This document shows positions 1-9,446 of a DNA stretch of 51,009 bases, one piece after another. Source of the stretch: an uncultured Schlesneria sp. (GTDB lineage: Bacteria; Planctomycetota; Planctomycetia; Planctomycetales; Planctomycetaceae). The notes below the pieces were generated by a model. The model saw only the letters and a program-made list of their open reading frames with translations, had not been told where the DNA came from and did no database searches. The translations under genes and the position numbers were made by a program. Position 1 is the first letter of the stretch; every line of letters begins with the position of its first letter. The stretch is from assembly GCA_903858935.1 (NCBI GenBank), contig CAIOKO010000072.1:1-51009 (forward strand), read 5' to 3'.

Positions 1-212
1 CTTCGTGGTCAACTCGGTTCCCCTGATCAAACAGTTTGCAACACCGTTTCTCAGGCACGATTTGACCACATTTTCATTCTCCTTTCACCGCAATCACTTA
101 CGCTGCGCACGTTGTTTGTCGTTGAACCGAAAATACCCCTCTCTTGCGCGTCGGGCTACGTTACGTGGTGACATCGGCGACATATGTGTTATCGCAGACG
201 CGATTAAGTTCT

Positions 213-1613
213 TTATCCGCCGATGATCAATGCCTGGTAGGCACCGTCGCCGGGTTGTCCCGGTATGAATTGCTCTTCTTCCACGAGTCTGGCATTGGGA
301 AAATATTTCAGGACCTGTCGAACGATTTGCTCGTTTTCGGCGGTCTCGATGCTGCATGTCGAATAAACTAATCGTCCACCAGCGGCCAGTCGTTCCAATG
401 CTCTGCCTAAGAGATTGGCTTGAACATTTTTCAGCTCTTCAATCCCGTCCGGTGTGATGCGCCAGCGGGCCTCGGGCCGTTTACCCAGGACGCCAGTATT
501 CGAACAAGGGACGTCGACGAGGATGGCATCGAACGGGCCAGCAGGAAGACGAAACCCTGGTTCGTCGACCAGTTGAGTTCGAATGATGTCGACTCCGAGT
601 CTCGCAGCGTTTTCGTCGACGATTTCGAGTCGATCGGATCGAATATCGGTCGCAATGATCTCGCCGTGATTTTGCATGATTGCTGCGAGATGACAGGTCT
701 TGCCACCAGGAGCCGAACAGACATCCCAGACGCGCTGGCCGGGTTGCGGTGCCAGTCGCCGTGCCGCACAACTGGCAGAATAATCCTGAACAACAAACCA
801 GCCGTCTTGATAACCTGATAACTGATCGACGCGTGAAACATCTTCCACGATGATGGAATCTGTGTCGCCAAGCGGATGCGCCGCAATTCCTGCGGATTGA
901 AAGGCATTTAACACTTCGTCGAACGAAGAACGGATGGAATTGGCTCGTATCATCAACGACGGAGTCGAATTGAACCAGCCACAAAGCCTGATCAATTCGG
1001 CTGCTTCAAACCGCTTCGTCCAGCGTTCGACCAACCACAGCGGCATGCTGTAGGCACTGGCGACGTACGCAGGAAGATCTGATGCTGGCTCGAAGAAGAC
1101 GGGCTTGGTCAGCTTTCGATGCCGGTTGTTTCCCACAGGGACAGCCGATGCAGACGGCTCGTTGACGAATTCGTCGGTCGCCAGCCGAGTTGCCCCGCGC
1201 AGCACTCCGTTTACGAAGCCGCTCCAGCGCATCCGACCTGCCCGCTTACAAAGTTCGACCGTCTCATGCACTGCCGCATGGGCGGGGATGCCGTCAAGAA
1301 TCATGATCTGATAGACACCGAGGCGAAGAATCGTCCACAACGCCACTTCGACCTGATCGGATGGCCTTGCGATCAATGTTCGTAAAATCGCATCGAGTGT
1401 CGCCTGCCGCCTGACGACTCCACAGGCAAGTTCCGTCGCCAGACCACGTTCGACAGTGGGAAGCCCTGATTCCCGAAAGACGCGATCGAGAAGATCGCTG
1501 ACCCACATGCCACTGACGCGGTGTTCTTCCAGTACGCGTAAAGCCGCTTCACGCGCGGTACGGATCGAAAGCGAGAGTGGTTCATCGGAAAGGGGCGGTT
1601 GCGAATTAAGCAT
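213..1613 (-). CDS. rsmB: 16S rRNA m5C967 methyltransferase RsmB
   Basis: Transfers a methyl group from SAM to C5 of a 16S rRNA cytosine (C967 in E. coli) in the cytoplasm. At 466 aa it has the usual two-part layout: a NusB-like RNA-binding domain at about residues 15-150 and a Rossmann methyltransferase domain at about 270-466. The SAM-binding motif DVCSAPGGKT is at 297-306. Both cysteines of this family are present: Cys370 in DVPCSNTG and Cys420 in YSTCSIE. A low-conservation linker of about 30 residues (148-178) joins the domains. The gene is transcribed toward the window start and stands alone, divergent from the small gene at 1788. Assignment is firm at family level; the exact target base is inferred from the family. 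Confidence 0.93.
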   Translation of the reverse strand: MLNSQPPLSDEPLSLSIRTAREAALRVLEEHRVSGMWVSDLLDRVFRESGLPTVERGLATELACGVVRRQATLDAILRTLIARPSDQVEVALWTILRLGVYQIMILDGIPAHAAVHETVELCKRAGRMRWSGFVNGVLRGATRLATDEFVNEPSASAVPVGNNRHRKLTKPVFFEPASDLPAYVASAYSMPLWLVERWTKRFEAAELIRLCGWFNSTPSLMIRANSIRSSFDEVLNAFQSAGIAAHPLGDTDSIIVEDVSRVDQLSGYQDGWFVVQDYSASCAARRLAPQPGQRVWDVCSAPGGKTCHLAAIMQNHGEIIATDIRSDRLEIVDENAARLGVDIIRTQLVDEPGFRLPAGPFDAILVDVPCSNTGVLGKRPEARWRITPDGIEELKNVQANLLGRALERLAAGGRLVYSTCSIETAENEQIVRQVLKYFPNARLVEEEQFIPGQPGDGAYQALIIGG

Positions 1614-1787
1614 ATTTTCTCCTGTTTAGCCGCGAGAGCATGACAGTCTCGGCGCAAAAAGTCCAAGATTCGCTCAGAAAGTCTGTCGGAGTCCCATTAA
1701 TGGGTTGTTTCTGATATACTCACGGCTTCAGTGAGATAAATCGTCGCAATGATGGATCGCGACAGCATACAAAGCGAAAGGAAACCT

Positions 1788-2057
1788 ATGGCAAAGCAAT
1801 GGTTAAAGCGATTAACCGTCGAGCAGGCGGAAGCTGACAATTCGGGCGAACCCGGCGGCAACGTTGTTCCTTTCGGTATCAAAAACTCAGAATGGGTCCG
1901 GTTAGTTTCAAAAATTCGAGATGGCGACCAATTGTACGCTTATCGAGAATCGCCACCTCGACATAGTCGGGCATTCAAAAACGCGATCCCTTCCGAGGGT
2001 GTTGCGCTTGTTCGCGACGGCGATGTCGTGGCACAAGTCGCGACTCGAGGTCGTTAG
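1788..2057 (+). CDS. small unknown protein upstream of fhcA
   Basis: Not recognised. The 89-aa product starts MAKQWLKRLTVEQAEAD and is hydrophilic, with no signal peptide or membrane segment. An in-frame upstream start at 1749 exists, but the ATG at 1788 is preferred because a purine-rich ribosome-binding site (AAAGGAAA, 1777-1784) precedes it. The stop is only 18 bases before the fhcA start, so the two are probably co-transcribed. The middle of the protein is arginine- and charge-rich (ESPPRHSRAF). A link to C1 transfer or nucleic-acid binding is possible but rests only on position. Coding status is likely but not certain given its size. Confidence 0.6.
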   Translation: MAKQWLKRLTVEQAEADNSGEPGGNVVPFGIKNSEWVRLVSKIRDGDQLYAYRESPPRHSRAFKNAIPSEGVALVRDGDVVAQVATRGR

Positions 2058-2075
2058 TTCTGCCGTTGAGCTGAA

Positions 2076-3743
2076 ATGGCCACGCTTCTTCTTCGAAACG
2101 GTACGGTTTACGATCCGGCTCACGGCATTTCCGGTGAATGTCGTGATATTTGGGTCGTCGACGGAAAGATCGTCGCGGCTCCACTCGATCCAAAAATTCG
2201 AGCAGATCGAGTAATTGATGCTTCCGGGCTGGTGGTCATGCCCGGCGGTATCGACATGCACTGTCATATCGCCGGCCCCAAGGTTAATGCGGCGAGAAAA
2301 ATGCTGCCCGAGGACCGGCGGCGTGCCGAACCGATGTTACGGACTGACATTACGCGGTCTGGAACGATCGGCAGTGTCCCCAGCACGTTCACGACTGGGT
2401 ATCTGTATGCGGGGCTCGGATATACGACCGCATTTGATGCGGCGATCCCCCCGTTAACCGCACGGCACGCTCACGAAGAGTTTCACGATACTCCGATGAT
2501 CGACAAAGGGTTTCTCGTTCTGGCGGGAAACAATCATTTTGTCATGCAGCGGATCAAGAACGATGAGCCGAAGCTCGTTCAGGCGTACCTTGGCTGGCTG
2601 ATGAACGCCACCAAAGGGTACGGCATTAAGATCGTCAATCCGGGGGGCGTCGAGAACTGGAAGTGTCGGGCCAATGGAAACGTGAAGACACTGGACGACT
2701 TGGTCGACGGATTCGGGATCACGCCTCGCGATATCATTCGTGGGGTCGCCACGGCGGTCGACGAACTAGGTTTGCCGCATGCCGTTCACATCCATGGAAA
2801 CAACCTCGGCCTGCCTGGTAATTCTTCGACGACTCTCGAAACGATGAAGGCCCTGGAGGGTCATCGCGGCCATTTAACTCACATTCAATTTCATAGTTAT
2901 GGTGGCGATCCCGACGATCAGTCAACGTTTCGTTCTGACGTTCCCGAGCTCGCGGAATACGTTAATCAGCATTCTAACCTGACAATTGACGTCGGCCAGG
3001 TCATGTTCGGACCAACCATTTCCATGACGGGTGACGGTCCGCTTGGTTATTACCTGCATCGGGTGATGGGGGGGAAATGGTTCAGCGGAGATATTGAGCA
3101 AGAGGCCGGTTGCGGCATTGTTCCCATCACCTACAAGGAAAAAAGCTATGTTCACGCGTTGCAGTGGGCCGTCGGTCTGGAATGGTATCTTTTGATTGAA
3201 GATCCGTGGAAAGTCGCCATGAGTACCGATCATCCTAACGGAGCATCGTTCCTGGCCTATCCGCAAATCATCGCACTTTTGATGGACCGTTCACGACGCG
3301 AGGAAGCGATCGCCCGTTTGCCGGCCCGTATTCGCGAGACGACTGTCCTGAGCCAGCTCAATCGGGAATACACTCTGGAAGAGATCGCGATTATCACACG
3401 AGCGGCACCGGCCAGAATGCTTGGCCTGACCCGCAAAGGTCATCTCGGCCCCGGTGCCGACGCCGATATTACGATTTATACCCCGAATTCGGACATCGAA
3501 AGGATGTTCGAGTTACCCCGCTTCGTCATTAAGGCGGGCGAAGTGCTGATCGAACAAGGTGAAATCCGACGGACAATCGAAGGAATCACTCTTCAAACCG
3601 CTCCGGATTTTGATGATGCCGTGATTCCCTCAATCCGCGAATGGTTTGATGCGAGTTACACCGTTCAGTATCGAAACTACATCGTTGAAGATCACGAGGT
3701 CGGCCCCACAGTGGTGGAACCGACGACGTTCACGCGAAAGTAA
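2076..3743 (+). CDS. fhcA: formylmethanofuran dehydrogenase-type subunit A (FhcA)
   Basis: Metal-dependent amidohydrolase subunit of the formyltransferase/hydrolase complex, which converts formyl-H4MPT through formylmethanofuran to formate in tetrahydromethanopterin-linked C1 metabolism. The 555-aa product shows the expected metal site: His62 and His64 (MHCHIAG), Lys185 (GIKIVNPGG, the likely carboxylated lysine), His238 and His240 (AVHIHGNN) and Asp385 (STDHPNGASF). Length agrees with archaeal FwdA and bacterial FhcA. A small unknown gene lies just upstream. The partner FhcB is at 30468, about 28 kb away, and FhcC and FhcD are not in the window. The 3' end converges with the exported-protein gene ending at 3757, with only 13 bases between. 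Confidence 0.93.
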   Translation: MATLLLRNGTVYDPAHGISGECRDIWVVDGKIVAAPLDPKIRADRVIDASGLVVMPGGIDMHCHIAGPKVNAARKMLPEDRRRAEPMLRTDITRSGTIGSVPSTFTTGYLYAGLGYTTAFDAAIPPLTARHAHEEFHDTPMIDKGFLVLAGNNHFVMQRIKNDEPKLVQAYLGWLMNATKGYGIKIVNPGGVENWKCRANGNVKTLDDLVDGFGITPRDIIRGVATAVDELGLPHAVHIHGNNLGLPGNSSTTLETMKALEGHRGHLTHIQFHSYGGDPDDQSTFRSDVPELAEYVNQHSNLTIDVGQVMFGPTISMTGDGPLGYYLHRVMGGKWFSGDIEQEAGCGIVPITYKEKSYVHALQWAVGLEWYLLIEDPWKVAMSTDHPNGASFLAYPQIIALLMDRSRREEAIARLPARIRETTVLSQLNREYTLEEIAIITRAAPARMLGLTRKGHLGPGADADITIYTPNSDIERMFELPRFVIKAGEVLIEQGEIRRTIEGITLQTAPDFDDAVIPSIREWFDASYTVQYRNYIVEDHEVGPTVVEPTTFTRK

Positions 3744-3756
3744 CCGGACCAGATCG

Positions 3757-5211
3757 TCAGAACTCGATTTGATACTTCTCGGTCATTGATCGACGGACCG
3801 ACACGAGACCGTCTTCGATCTGTTTCCATTCCGAAAACCGCACTTGTTTTGACCGTTGATTTTCCTCGGCGTCAACCGCACCATCCCTCAATCCGATCAC
3901 GGATTGTTGCCAATCACCGCCAAACGGACCAAAACCGCCGCCGAAATTTTGTGCTCCGCCAGACTGCTGTTGCTGTCGGGTTCCCGCCTGGATTTTGCTC
4001 ATACGATGCGTTTGTGCCTGATACCGAAGGGAACCGCTGACGTTCGCGCCAAAGTTGAGCAAGGCCGGGTCGACGTTCAACATGGGTAGATCGTCAATTT
4101 TTCGCGCGTATCGTTCAAAATGCAAAGCATGATTGTCACGTTCCTTTTTCAACGTCGTCCTCAAGTCATTGAGCAGTACCTGCACCGATTTGCAATAACT
4201 CAGCGACGTCCTTGCCATCCGATCATTGGCCGTCGGCACAGTTTGAGAATTCGAAGAACTTTCCGAAATCGCCTGGGTAATCGAAGGGGGTTCGAGTATC
4301 GAGAGCATTTCGCGTGCTTCACCCTGTGAAACGCTACCGGTACCGGTGACCCGGCTGCCGTTGACGGTCCATTTCCAACCTTGGACATCTTCGGACGCAG
4401 CACCCACGCGATTCATTACGGCAGCCACCAATTTCTCGAGAACGGGTTTCAGCACAGTGGCATCTTTGCCAAATTCGAGTGTTGCCGTCCCCTTCCGTTC
4501 TGTATCGACAGCAATGGCAATGGTGATCCCCTTGACGGTTTCGAGGACCTCTGCCGCGTTCTTTGCTGCAGATTCCGAACTGAACCAACCCGTCGATTTC
4601 AATTCCTGCCCGATTTCCGCAGCCGAAAAGTTATCTTGCAAATCGATTGCCAGAATCAGTTGAGCGGAATTCTCTTTGGAATTCAGAGCCGTTTTTAAAT
4701 AGGGCGAAAGTCGGCTTCCGCCCGGCGTCGGGCCATTCCTCAGCCATCGAGACATGACCTGACGGCTGGAGGATTCGCTGACCAGCCAATTTCCATCCCC
4801 CACATCAACGACGTAGCCATCGTTGCCGAATTGCGAGCTTGGTTTTCCTGAAAAGGTGCTGATTCCACTTGGCAACCAGAGCGACAATTTTTCGAGAGTG
4901 AATTGGGAATCTGGCACGATCACCGAAAATTTTCGAAGTGATTTCAAATTGTCGGTCAGTTCTAATTCCGCACCCACCAGAATCTGTCTGGTACCCGGTG
5001 GGATGAAAGACTCCTGCTGGATAAATGACTCAGTCGCTTTCTTGATCCAGCCTTCTTTCCGGGCGAGTGGAGTCTGATAAACCTCTGCCACATTGATCCG
5101 CGCCACGGCATTAATTTCCGCCGGGAGCCATGCAATTGGGTCAGCGGCAACACCTTCAGCAGTCAGCCATCCCACAAGCGCGACGGACAGTAACAAAGGA
5201 AAAACTCGCAT
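3757..5211 (-). CDS. exported protein of unknown function
   Basis: Not recognised as a named family. The 484-aa product begins with a clear Sec signal peptide (MRVFPLLLSVALVGWLTAEG, cleavage probably after GVAA near residue 23). The mature part has no further membrane segment. It mixes alpha/beta-looking sequence (residues 30-300), a linker rich in Ser and Asn, and a Gly/Phe/Gln-rich stretch near 415-440 (GGAQNFGGGFGPFGGDW). It is probably periplasmic or surface-located. It is divergent from the secreted Gly/Tyr-rich protein at 5406, sharing a 194-base promoter region, and converges with fhcA. No catalytic motif was seen, so function is unknown. Confidence 0.8.
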   Translation of the reverse strand: MRVFPLLLSVALVGWLTAEGVAADPIAWLPAEINAVARINVAEVYQTPLARKEGWIKKATESFIQQESFIPPGTRQILVGAELELTDNLKSLRKFSVIVPDSQFTLEKLSLWLPSGISTFSGKPSSQFGNDGYVVDVGDGNWLVSESSSRQVMSRWLRNGPTPGGSRLSPYLKTALNSKENSAQLILAIDLQDNFSAAEIGQELKSTGWFSSESAAKNAAEVLETVKGITIAIAVDTERKGTATLEFGKDATVLKPVLEKLVAAVMNRVGAASEDVQGWKWTVNGSRVTGTGSVSQGEAREMLSILEPPSITQAISESSSNSQTVPTANDRMARTSLSYCKSVQVLLNDLRTTLKKERDNHALHFERYARKIDDLPMLNVDPALLNFGANVSGSLRYQAQTHRMSKIQAGTRQQQQSGGAQNFGGGFGPFGGDWQQSVIGLRDGAVDAEENQRSKQVRFSEWKQIEDGLVSVRRSMTEKYQIEF

Positions 5212-5405
5212 TATCGTTCCTCGCCAAGAGGGTGGTTAATTCAGCAGAATAATTGATCAAAACGTTAAAGAAGCTTCGCAGCTACGCTAATGACATGCAA
5301 TCAAGACGAATTGGGACTTGTGTTTGACTGGGAGTGATACACAATATAGGAAGACTTTTCTTGATGTAACCGTTAGTGAATTCTATTTGATTAGAAAGAG
5401 TTGTC

Positions 5406-6203
5406 ATGATTCGGAAGTTTGCGAATTTCACGAGTACGCTCGTTGCGGTGCTCGGCCTTGTTGTTTCCGCTCAGGTTGCCGACGCTCAGTATTATGCTGG
5501 CTCTTCCTGTTGTGGCCAATCTTCATACTCCAGCTACCAGGTTACGAGTAGTTATGGCTACGGATATCCGTCACAGAGTAGCTACGGCGGATCAGTCGTT
5601 GGTTCGTTGGGGTATTCGAGTTGCTATGGCGGTTGCGGAACTCCTGTTTGTGACACGGGTTGCTACGGGACAACCAGCTACCGTTCAGGTTGCGGACTGT
5701 TCGGACATCGACTTTTCCGCAAATCAACGGTTTGCTGTGATCAGCCAGTTGGCTATTCAAGTTATGCAATGGGATACCCCAGTTGTGCACCCTATGGCGG
5801 TTGCGGAACCTATGGCGGTTATGCCGTCAGCAGCGGATGCGGTTATGGATGCTCCCAAGCCGGAATCTTCGGCTGCCGTCATCGCGCACGGTATCATGGC
5901 CGAGTCTCTTCCTGCTGTTTACTTTCGAACAGTTATGTCGGAGCGACTGCCGCTTGTTGCGCACCAGCACCAAGCATTTCCACATGTCTTTCGTGTTCAG
6001 GTAACTCGGTTCAGCCAGAATACAACTACTCAACTCCAGCGGTCCTGAATCCTGCTCCGACACCAACAACGGCCGCCGCACCGACTCCTGCTCCAGCACC
6101 AGCTGCAGCAACGACACCTGCTCCTGCACCGAACCCAGCGCCACCAGCAGAACCGACGACGGATGCCCCTGCCGCCGCTCCTGCCCCAGCACCGGGTAAC
6201 TGA
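5406..6203 (+). CDS. secreted Gly/Tyr/Ser/Cys-rich protein with Pro-Ala tail
   Basis: Low-complexity exported protein of 265 aa. A signal peptide (residues 1-26, ending VSAQVADA) is followed by about 150 residues rich in Gly, Tyr, Ser and Cys, with repeated SSYGYGY- and YGGCGT-like units. The C-terminus (about 213-265) is almost only Pro, Ala, Thr. Such proteins are common in planctomycetes and may be cell-wall or surface structural components held by disulfides; that role is inference. A purine run (AGAAAGAG) lies just upstream of the ATG. A strong intrinsic terminator at 6371 ends the transcript. The protein at 21629 is similar in style but not in sequence. Confidence 0.8.
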   Translation: MIRKFANFTSTLVAVLGLVVSAQVADAQYYAGSSCCGQSSYSSYQVTSSYGYGYPSQSSYGGSVVGSLGYSSCYGGCGTPVCDTGCYGTTSYRSGCGLFGHRLFRKSTVCCDQPVGYSSYAMGYPSCAPYGGCGTYGGYAVSSGCGYGCSQAGIFGCRHRARYHGRVSSCCLLSNSYVGATAACCAPAPSISTCLSCSGNSVQPEYNYSTPAVLNPAPTPTTAAAPTPAPAPAAATTPAPAPNPAPPAEPTTDAPAAAPAPAPGN

Positions 6204-6370
6204 GAGTTTGACCGAGATTTTCCTGAAGTCGTGATCGAGTGGGAAAAGAACCTCGGATTACTTTTCTGTTTGAGTTCGATCCCGATAAAAAAGGGAGTGT
6301 CAATCCTCAGATCGGGGTAGAAACGAGCTATCGATAACCGATCGGGTTGGGTTCATCAGATTTCAAAAGA

Positions 6371-6404
6371 GCTGGCAGGGTTATGAACCCTGCCAGCCTT
6401 TTTT
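6371..6404. terminator. strong rho-independent terminator
   Basis: Perfect 12-bp stem GCTGGCAGGGTT / AACCCTGCCAGC with a 3-base loop (6371-6397), followed by CTTTTTTG on the plus strand. A T-rich tail is also present on the minus strand side (TCTTTTG), so it can serve both the secreted-protein gene ending at 6203 and the sulfatase gene ending at 6424. Confidence 0.92.
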
Positions 6405-6423
6405 GTTCTGATCGACCTTTTGG

Positions 6424-8223
6424 CTATTTGCCCTGGCCTTCCGACAACTTCTTCAGCACGTCATCGACGTTGAAACTGGCTGCTTTCTGTCGTTGTGGAT
6501 AGTCCTTAAACGTCATCAGGAACTTGCCAACACCTTCCTGGACGGGAACCAGCAGGAACGCATGGTCCAGCAACCAGTCGTAATAGGTGTTGGAGGTGAT
6601 ATCGGCTCGTTCATACGGGTCTAACCGAAGATTAAAGATTTTCGGGACACGCAGTTCCGTAAAGGGCTCGGCCCAGACTCTGAGCGTTCCAACCGCTCGT
6701 TGTTCCAGAAAGACAAACTTCCAGTTGTCGTATCTCAAGCCGGTCAATTGCTGGTCATCATTGCAATAAATAAACGCTTCTCGCGGACTCTTATCCACCT
6801 TTCCGGTGAGGTACGGAACCAGATTGTATCCGTCGAGATGAACCTTATAGGTTGAATCGCCGACTTTATGACCGGTGAGCAGTTTTTGTGTGACGTCATC
6901 ACTTCCCGCGGCGGCCAAAATCGTCGGTAACCAGTCGTGATGGCCGACAATCTGATTGGAAACGCTTCCTGGCTTGATCTTGCCGGGCCAGCGGACCATA
7001 CATGGGACTCGATACGCGCCTTCCCAGTTCGTGTTTTTCTCGTTATGGAAGGGGGTCATTGCGCTGTCAGGCCAGCTGTTCATGTGCGGACCGTTGTCGG
7101 TGCTGTACATCACGAAGGTATTGTCGGCGACACCGGCATCGTCGAGTCCCTTCAGAACGGTACCGACGTTCTTGTCATGGTCGATCATGCCGTCTGCATA
7201 TTCTCCCATCCAGCGTCCCGACTGCCCCTTGCTTTCGGGCTTCACATGAGTCCGGAAATGCATATGGGTGAAGTTCACCCAGATGAAGAACGGCTTATCT
7301 GCTTTGGCTTGTCGCTTGATGAAGTCGACAGATCGCTCGGCGACATCGTCGTCAATCGTTTCCATTCTCTTCTTTGTCAGTGGCCCCGTATCCTTGATGA
7401 CCTGCTTTCCAACCTTGCCGAATCGTGGATCGTCTGTTGGATCGTCCTTGTCCGAGGCTTTGGTATCCAGGACGCCGCGTGGACCATACCGTGCCCGGAA
7501 CGCCGGATCTTTCGGGTAGTCGGGAAGTTCCGGCTCTTCTTCGGCGTTCAAGTGATAGAGATTGCCATAGAATTCATCGAAACCGTGGACGGTCGGCAGG
7601 AATTCGTTTCGATCGCCGAGGTGATTTTTGCCGAACTGGCCGCTGACATAGCCAAGTGGCTTCAAGAGTTCTGCGATTGTCGGATCTTCTTTGCGAAGTC
7701 CGAGTGTCGCACCAGGCAGACCGACTTTCGTAAGCCCGGTTCGCAGTCCGTGCTGGCCCGTGATAAATGACGCACGACCTGCTGTGCAACTTTGTTCAGC
7801 ATAATAGTCGGTGAAGATGATCCCCTCTTTGGCAACGCGATCGATGTTCGGGGTCCGATATCCCATCAGTCCCATTGTGTAGGCGCTGATGTTCGACTGA
7901 CCGATGTCGTCACCCCAGATGATGCAGAAATTCGGCTTCTTTCCCGACTGGGCCAGCGAGGCGGCAACCAGTTGATTATGGTTCAAAACCGCCAGTTGAT
8001 CAGATCGACTTAAGCCTTCGGAACAACACGCAGGACTGGCAGTCGCAGTCGTCGGTGCAGGAAGCTCAACCCCTTGAGTTTTGGCAACGTCTGTTTTTGG
8101 CGGCGCACTGGACGAACTTGCTGCTTTGGCTGGCAAATGAAAATCCGCCATCGCCGCTGCGTACCCGACGAGGGCACCAATAGCCATCGTGAGTACTGAC
8201 GAGGTCAGTAACTTTTTCGACAT
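6424..8223 (-). CDS. type I (formylglycine) arylsulfatase, exported
   Basis: Hydrolyses sulfate esters. At 599 aa it begins with an N-terminal hydrophobic signal or anchor (TMAIGALVGYAAAMA, 12-26) and a low-complexity Ala/Ser/Pro linker to about residue 95. The alkaline-phosphatase-like fold then starts at NFCIIWGDD, with Asp105-Asp106 as metal ligands. The sulfatase signature is SCTAGRASFITG, with Cys146 as the residue converted to formylglycine; it has Ala rather than Pro in the C-x-P/A-x-R motif. Later motifs include YSTDNGPH and GHHDWLPT. The gene lies 68 bases downstream of an FGE gene on the same strand, so the two form an operon. The substrate cannot be told from sequence. Confidence 0.93.
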   Translation of the reverse strand: MSKKLLTSSVLTMAIGALVGYAAAMADFHLPAKAASSSSAPPKTDVAKTQGVELPAPTTATASPACCSEGLSRSDQLAVLNHNQLVAASLAQSGKKPNFCIIWGDDIGQSNISAYTMGLMGYRTPNIDRVAKEGIIFTDYYAEQSCTAGRASFITGQHGLRTGLTKVGLPGATLGLRKEDPTIAELLKPLGYVSGQFGKNHLGDRNEFLPTVHGFDEFYGNLYHLNAEEEPELPDYPKDPAFRARYGPRGVLDTKASDKDDPTDDPRFGKVGKQVIKDTGPLTKKRMETIDDDVAERSVDFIKRQAKADKPFFIWVNFTHMHFRTHVKPESKGQSGRWMGEYADGMIDHDKNVGTVLKGLDDAGVADNTFVMYSTDNGPHMNSWPDSAMTPFHNEKNTNWEGAYRVPCMVRWPGKIKPGSVSNQIVGHHDWLPTILAAAGSDDVTQKLLTGHKVGDSTYKVHLDGYNLVPYLTGKVDKSPREAFIYCNDDQQLTGLRYDNWKFVFLEQRAVGTLRVWAEPFTELRVPKIFNLRLDPYERADITSNTYYDWLLDHAFLLVPVQEGVGKFLMTFKDYPQRQKAASFNVDDVLKKLSEGQGK

Positions 8224-8291
8224 GAATTTCTCCTTGAGGGAACCAGAAAATTGGCCCGGAATCGGGCCAGGGATTTGTTGCCCTCAGCTTT

Positions 8292-9446
8292 TCAATCGGA
8301 CAGGATGCATCGAAACCCAACGTGTGAAATTCCCGTGTCGGGAGTTCCGCCGTGCCGGGCACTGGGACGATAACGTGAACAATAACTATCGTTACACAAG
8401 AATGAACCGCCTCGTTGACTTCGCTGAGTCGTATAAGGCCTGAGCGGATCGTTACTGGCCGATGGGCCCGCAGGATTGACAGTAACCGTACCTGGACGGA
8501 GACGTTTGTAAGCGTCGCGGTCGTACCAGTCAGCACACCATTCCCAGACATTGCCTGCCATATCGTAAAGACCGTATCCGTTCGGTGGATACGATTTGAC
8601 GGGGGCAGTCCGTTCAAAGCCATCCTGAGCTGTGTTTAAATTAGGAAAATTACCAGTCCAGAGATTGGCCTGTGGCTTCGTCAAACTGGGTGGTTCTTCA
8701 CCCCAGCTGAAATTCTTGCGATCCAGCCCGCCTCGGGCGGCGAATTCCCATTCTGCTTCGGTGGGGAGACGTTTTCCCGCCCATTTCGCGTAAGCAACGG
8801 CATCATCCCACGAGACATGAACAACGGGATGCAGTTCCCGTCCCTTCAGATCGCTTCCAGGCCCCTCGGGATGCTGCCAGTTGGCTCCTGGAGTCCAGGC
8901 CCACCATTGACTGAAATCGTTCAATGGAACGGGGCGATCGGTCGTCATGAATACCAGCGAACCGGGGACGAGACTTTCCGGTGGAGGTGGAGGAGTGCCC
9001 GGTGGGGACTGAGACATGATTTCTTCGAGTGTGGGGGCACGCTCGGCTGTCGTGACAAACTTCGTCGCGTCAACGAACTTTCGAAAATCGGCGTTCGTGA
9101 CTTCCGTCACGTCGATAAAAAAGCCATCAACACGAACCTTGTGTGCGGGCTGCTCATCTGGCCAGGCGTCTTTCGAGTCGGTTCCCATCCAGAATTCGCC
9201 GCCGGGGACCCAAACCATCCCTTCAGGAGCTGACTTTGCCTCTTTCGCCTCGCCCGATTTCGGCTGGGCGACTGGAGCGACAACTTTCGTAGTTTCCTGA
9301 GGGACTGAGGCCGCCGGTGATGCGTTCCCGGTATCGCGTCTGATCCGCGTCGTGAAATACGATAGACCAAAGGCTGCCAGACCAAGGATTACCATCAACT
9401 GTGCCTGGGGCCACCAACGATTTTTTGCCTCAAGACTTTTGTTCAT
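8292..9446 (-). CDS. membrane-anchored formylglycine-generating enzyme
   Basis: Oxidises the sulfatase active-site cysteine to formylglycine using oxygen and copper. The 384-aa product has an N-terminal membrane segment (about 16-33), a Pro/Ala/Lys linker (40-74), then an FGE-sulfatase domain starting GMVWVPGGEFWMGTD. The C-terminal block RGGSFLCNDSYCSRYR contains Cys351 and Cys356, spaced exactly like the copper-binding pair of human FGE (Cys336, Cys341), so this is likely a true FGE and not merely a domain relative. It precedes the sulfatase at 6424 in the same operon. The anchor implies that the catalytic domain faces the outside of the inner membrane, which is unlike the cytosolic actinobacterial FGEs. 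Confidence 0.92.
   Translation of the reverse strand: MNKSLEAKNRWWPQAQLMVILGLAAFGLSYFTTRIRRDTGNASPAASVPQETTKVVAPVAQPKSGEAKEAKSAPEGMVWVPGGEFWMGTDSKDAWPDEQPAHKVRVDGFFIDVTEVTNADFRKFVDATKFVTTAERAPTLEEIMSQSPPGTPPPPPESLVPGSLVFMTTDRPVPLNDFSQWWAWTPGANWQHPEGPGSDLKGRELHPVVHVSWDDAVAYAKWAGKRLPTEAEWEFAARGGLDRKNFSWGEEPPSLTKPQANLWTGNFPNLNTAQDGFERTAPVKSYPPNGYGLYDMAGNVWEWCADWYDRDAYKRLRPGTVTVNPAGPSASNDPLRPYTTQRSQRGGSFLCNDSYCSRYRPSARHGGTPDTGISHVGFRCILSD

Noticed and set aside
1-212. Partial gene at the left edge
   Set aside because: The open frame from 5 to 226 overlaps the rsmB end and shows no family sequence.
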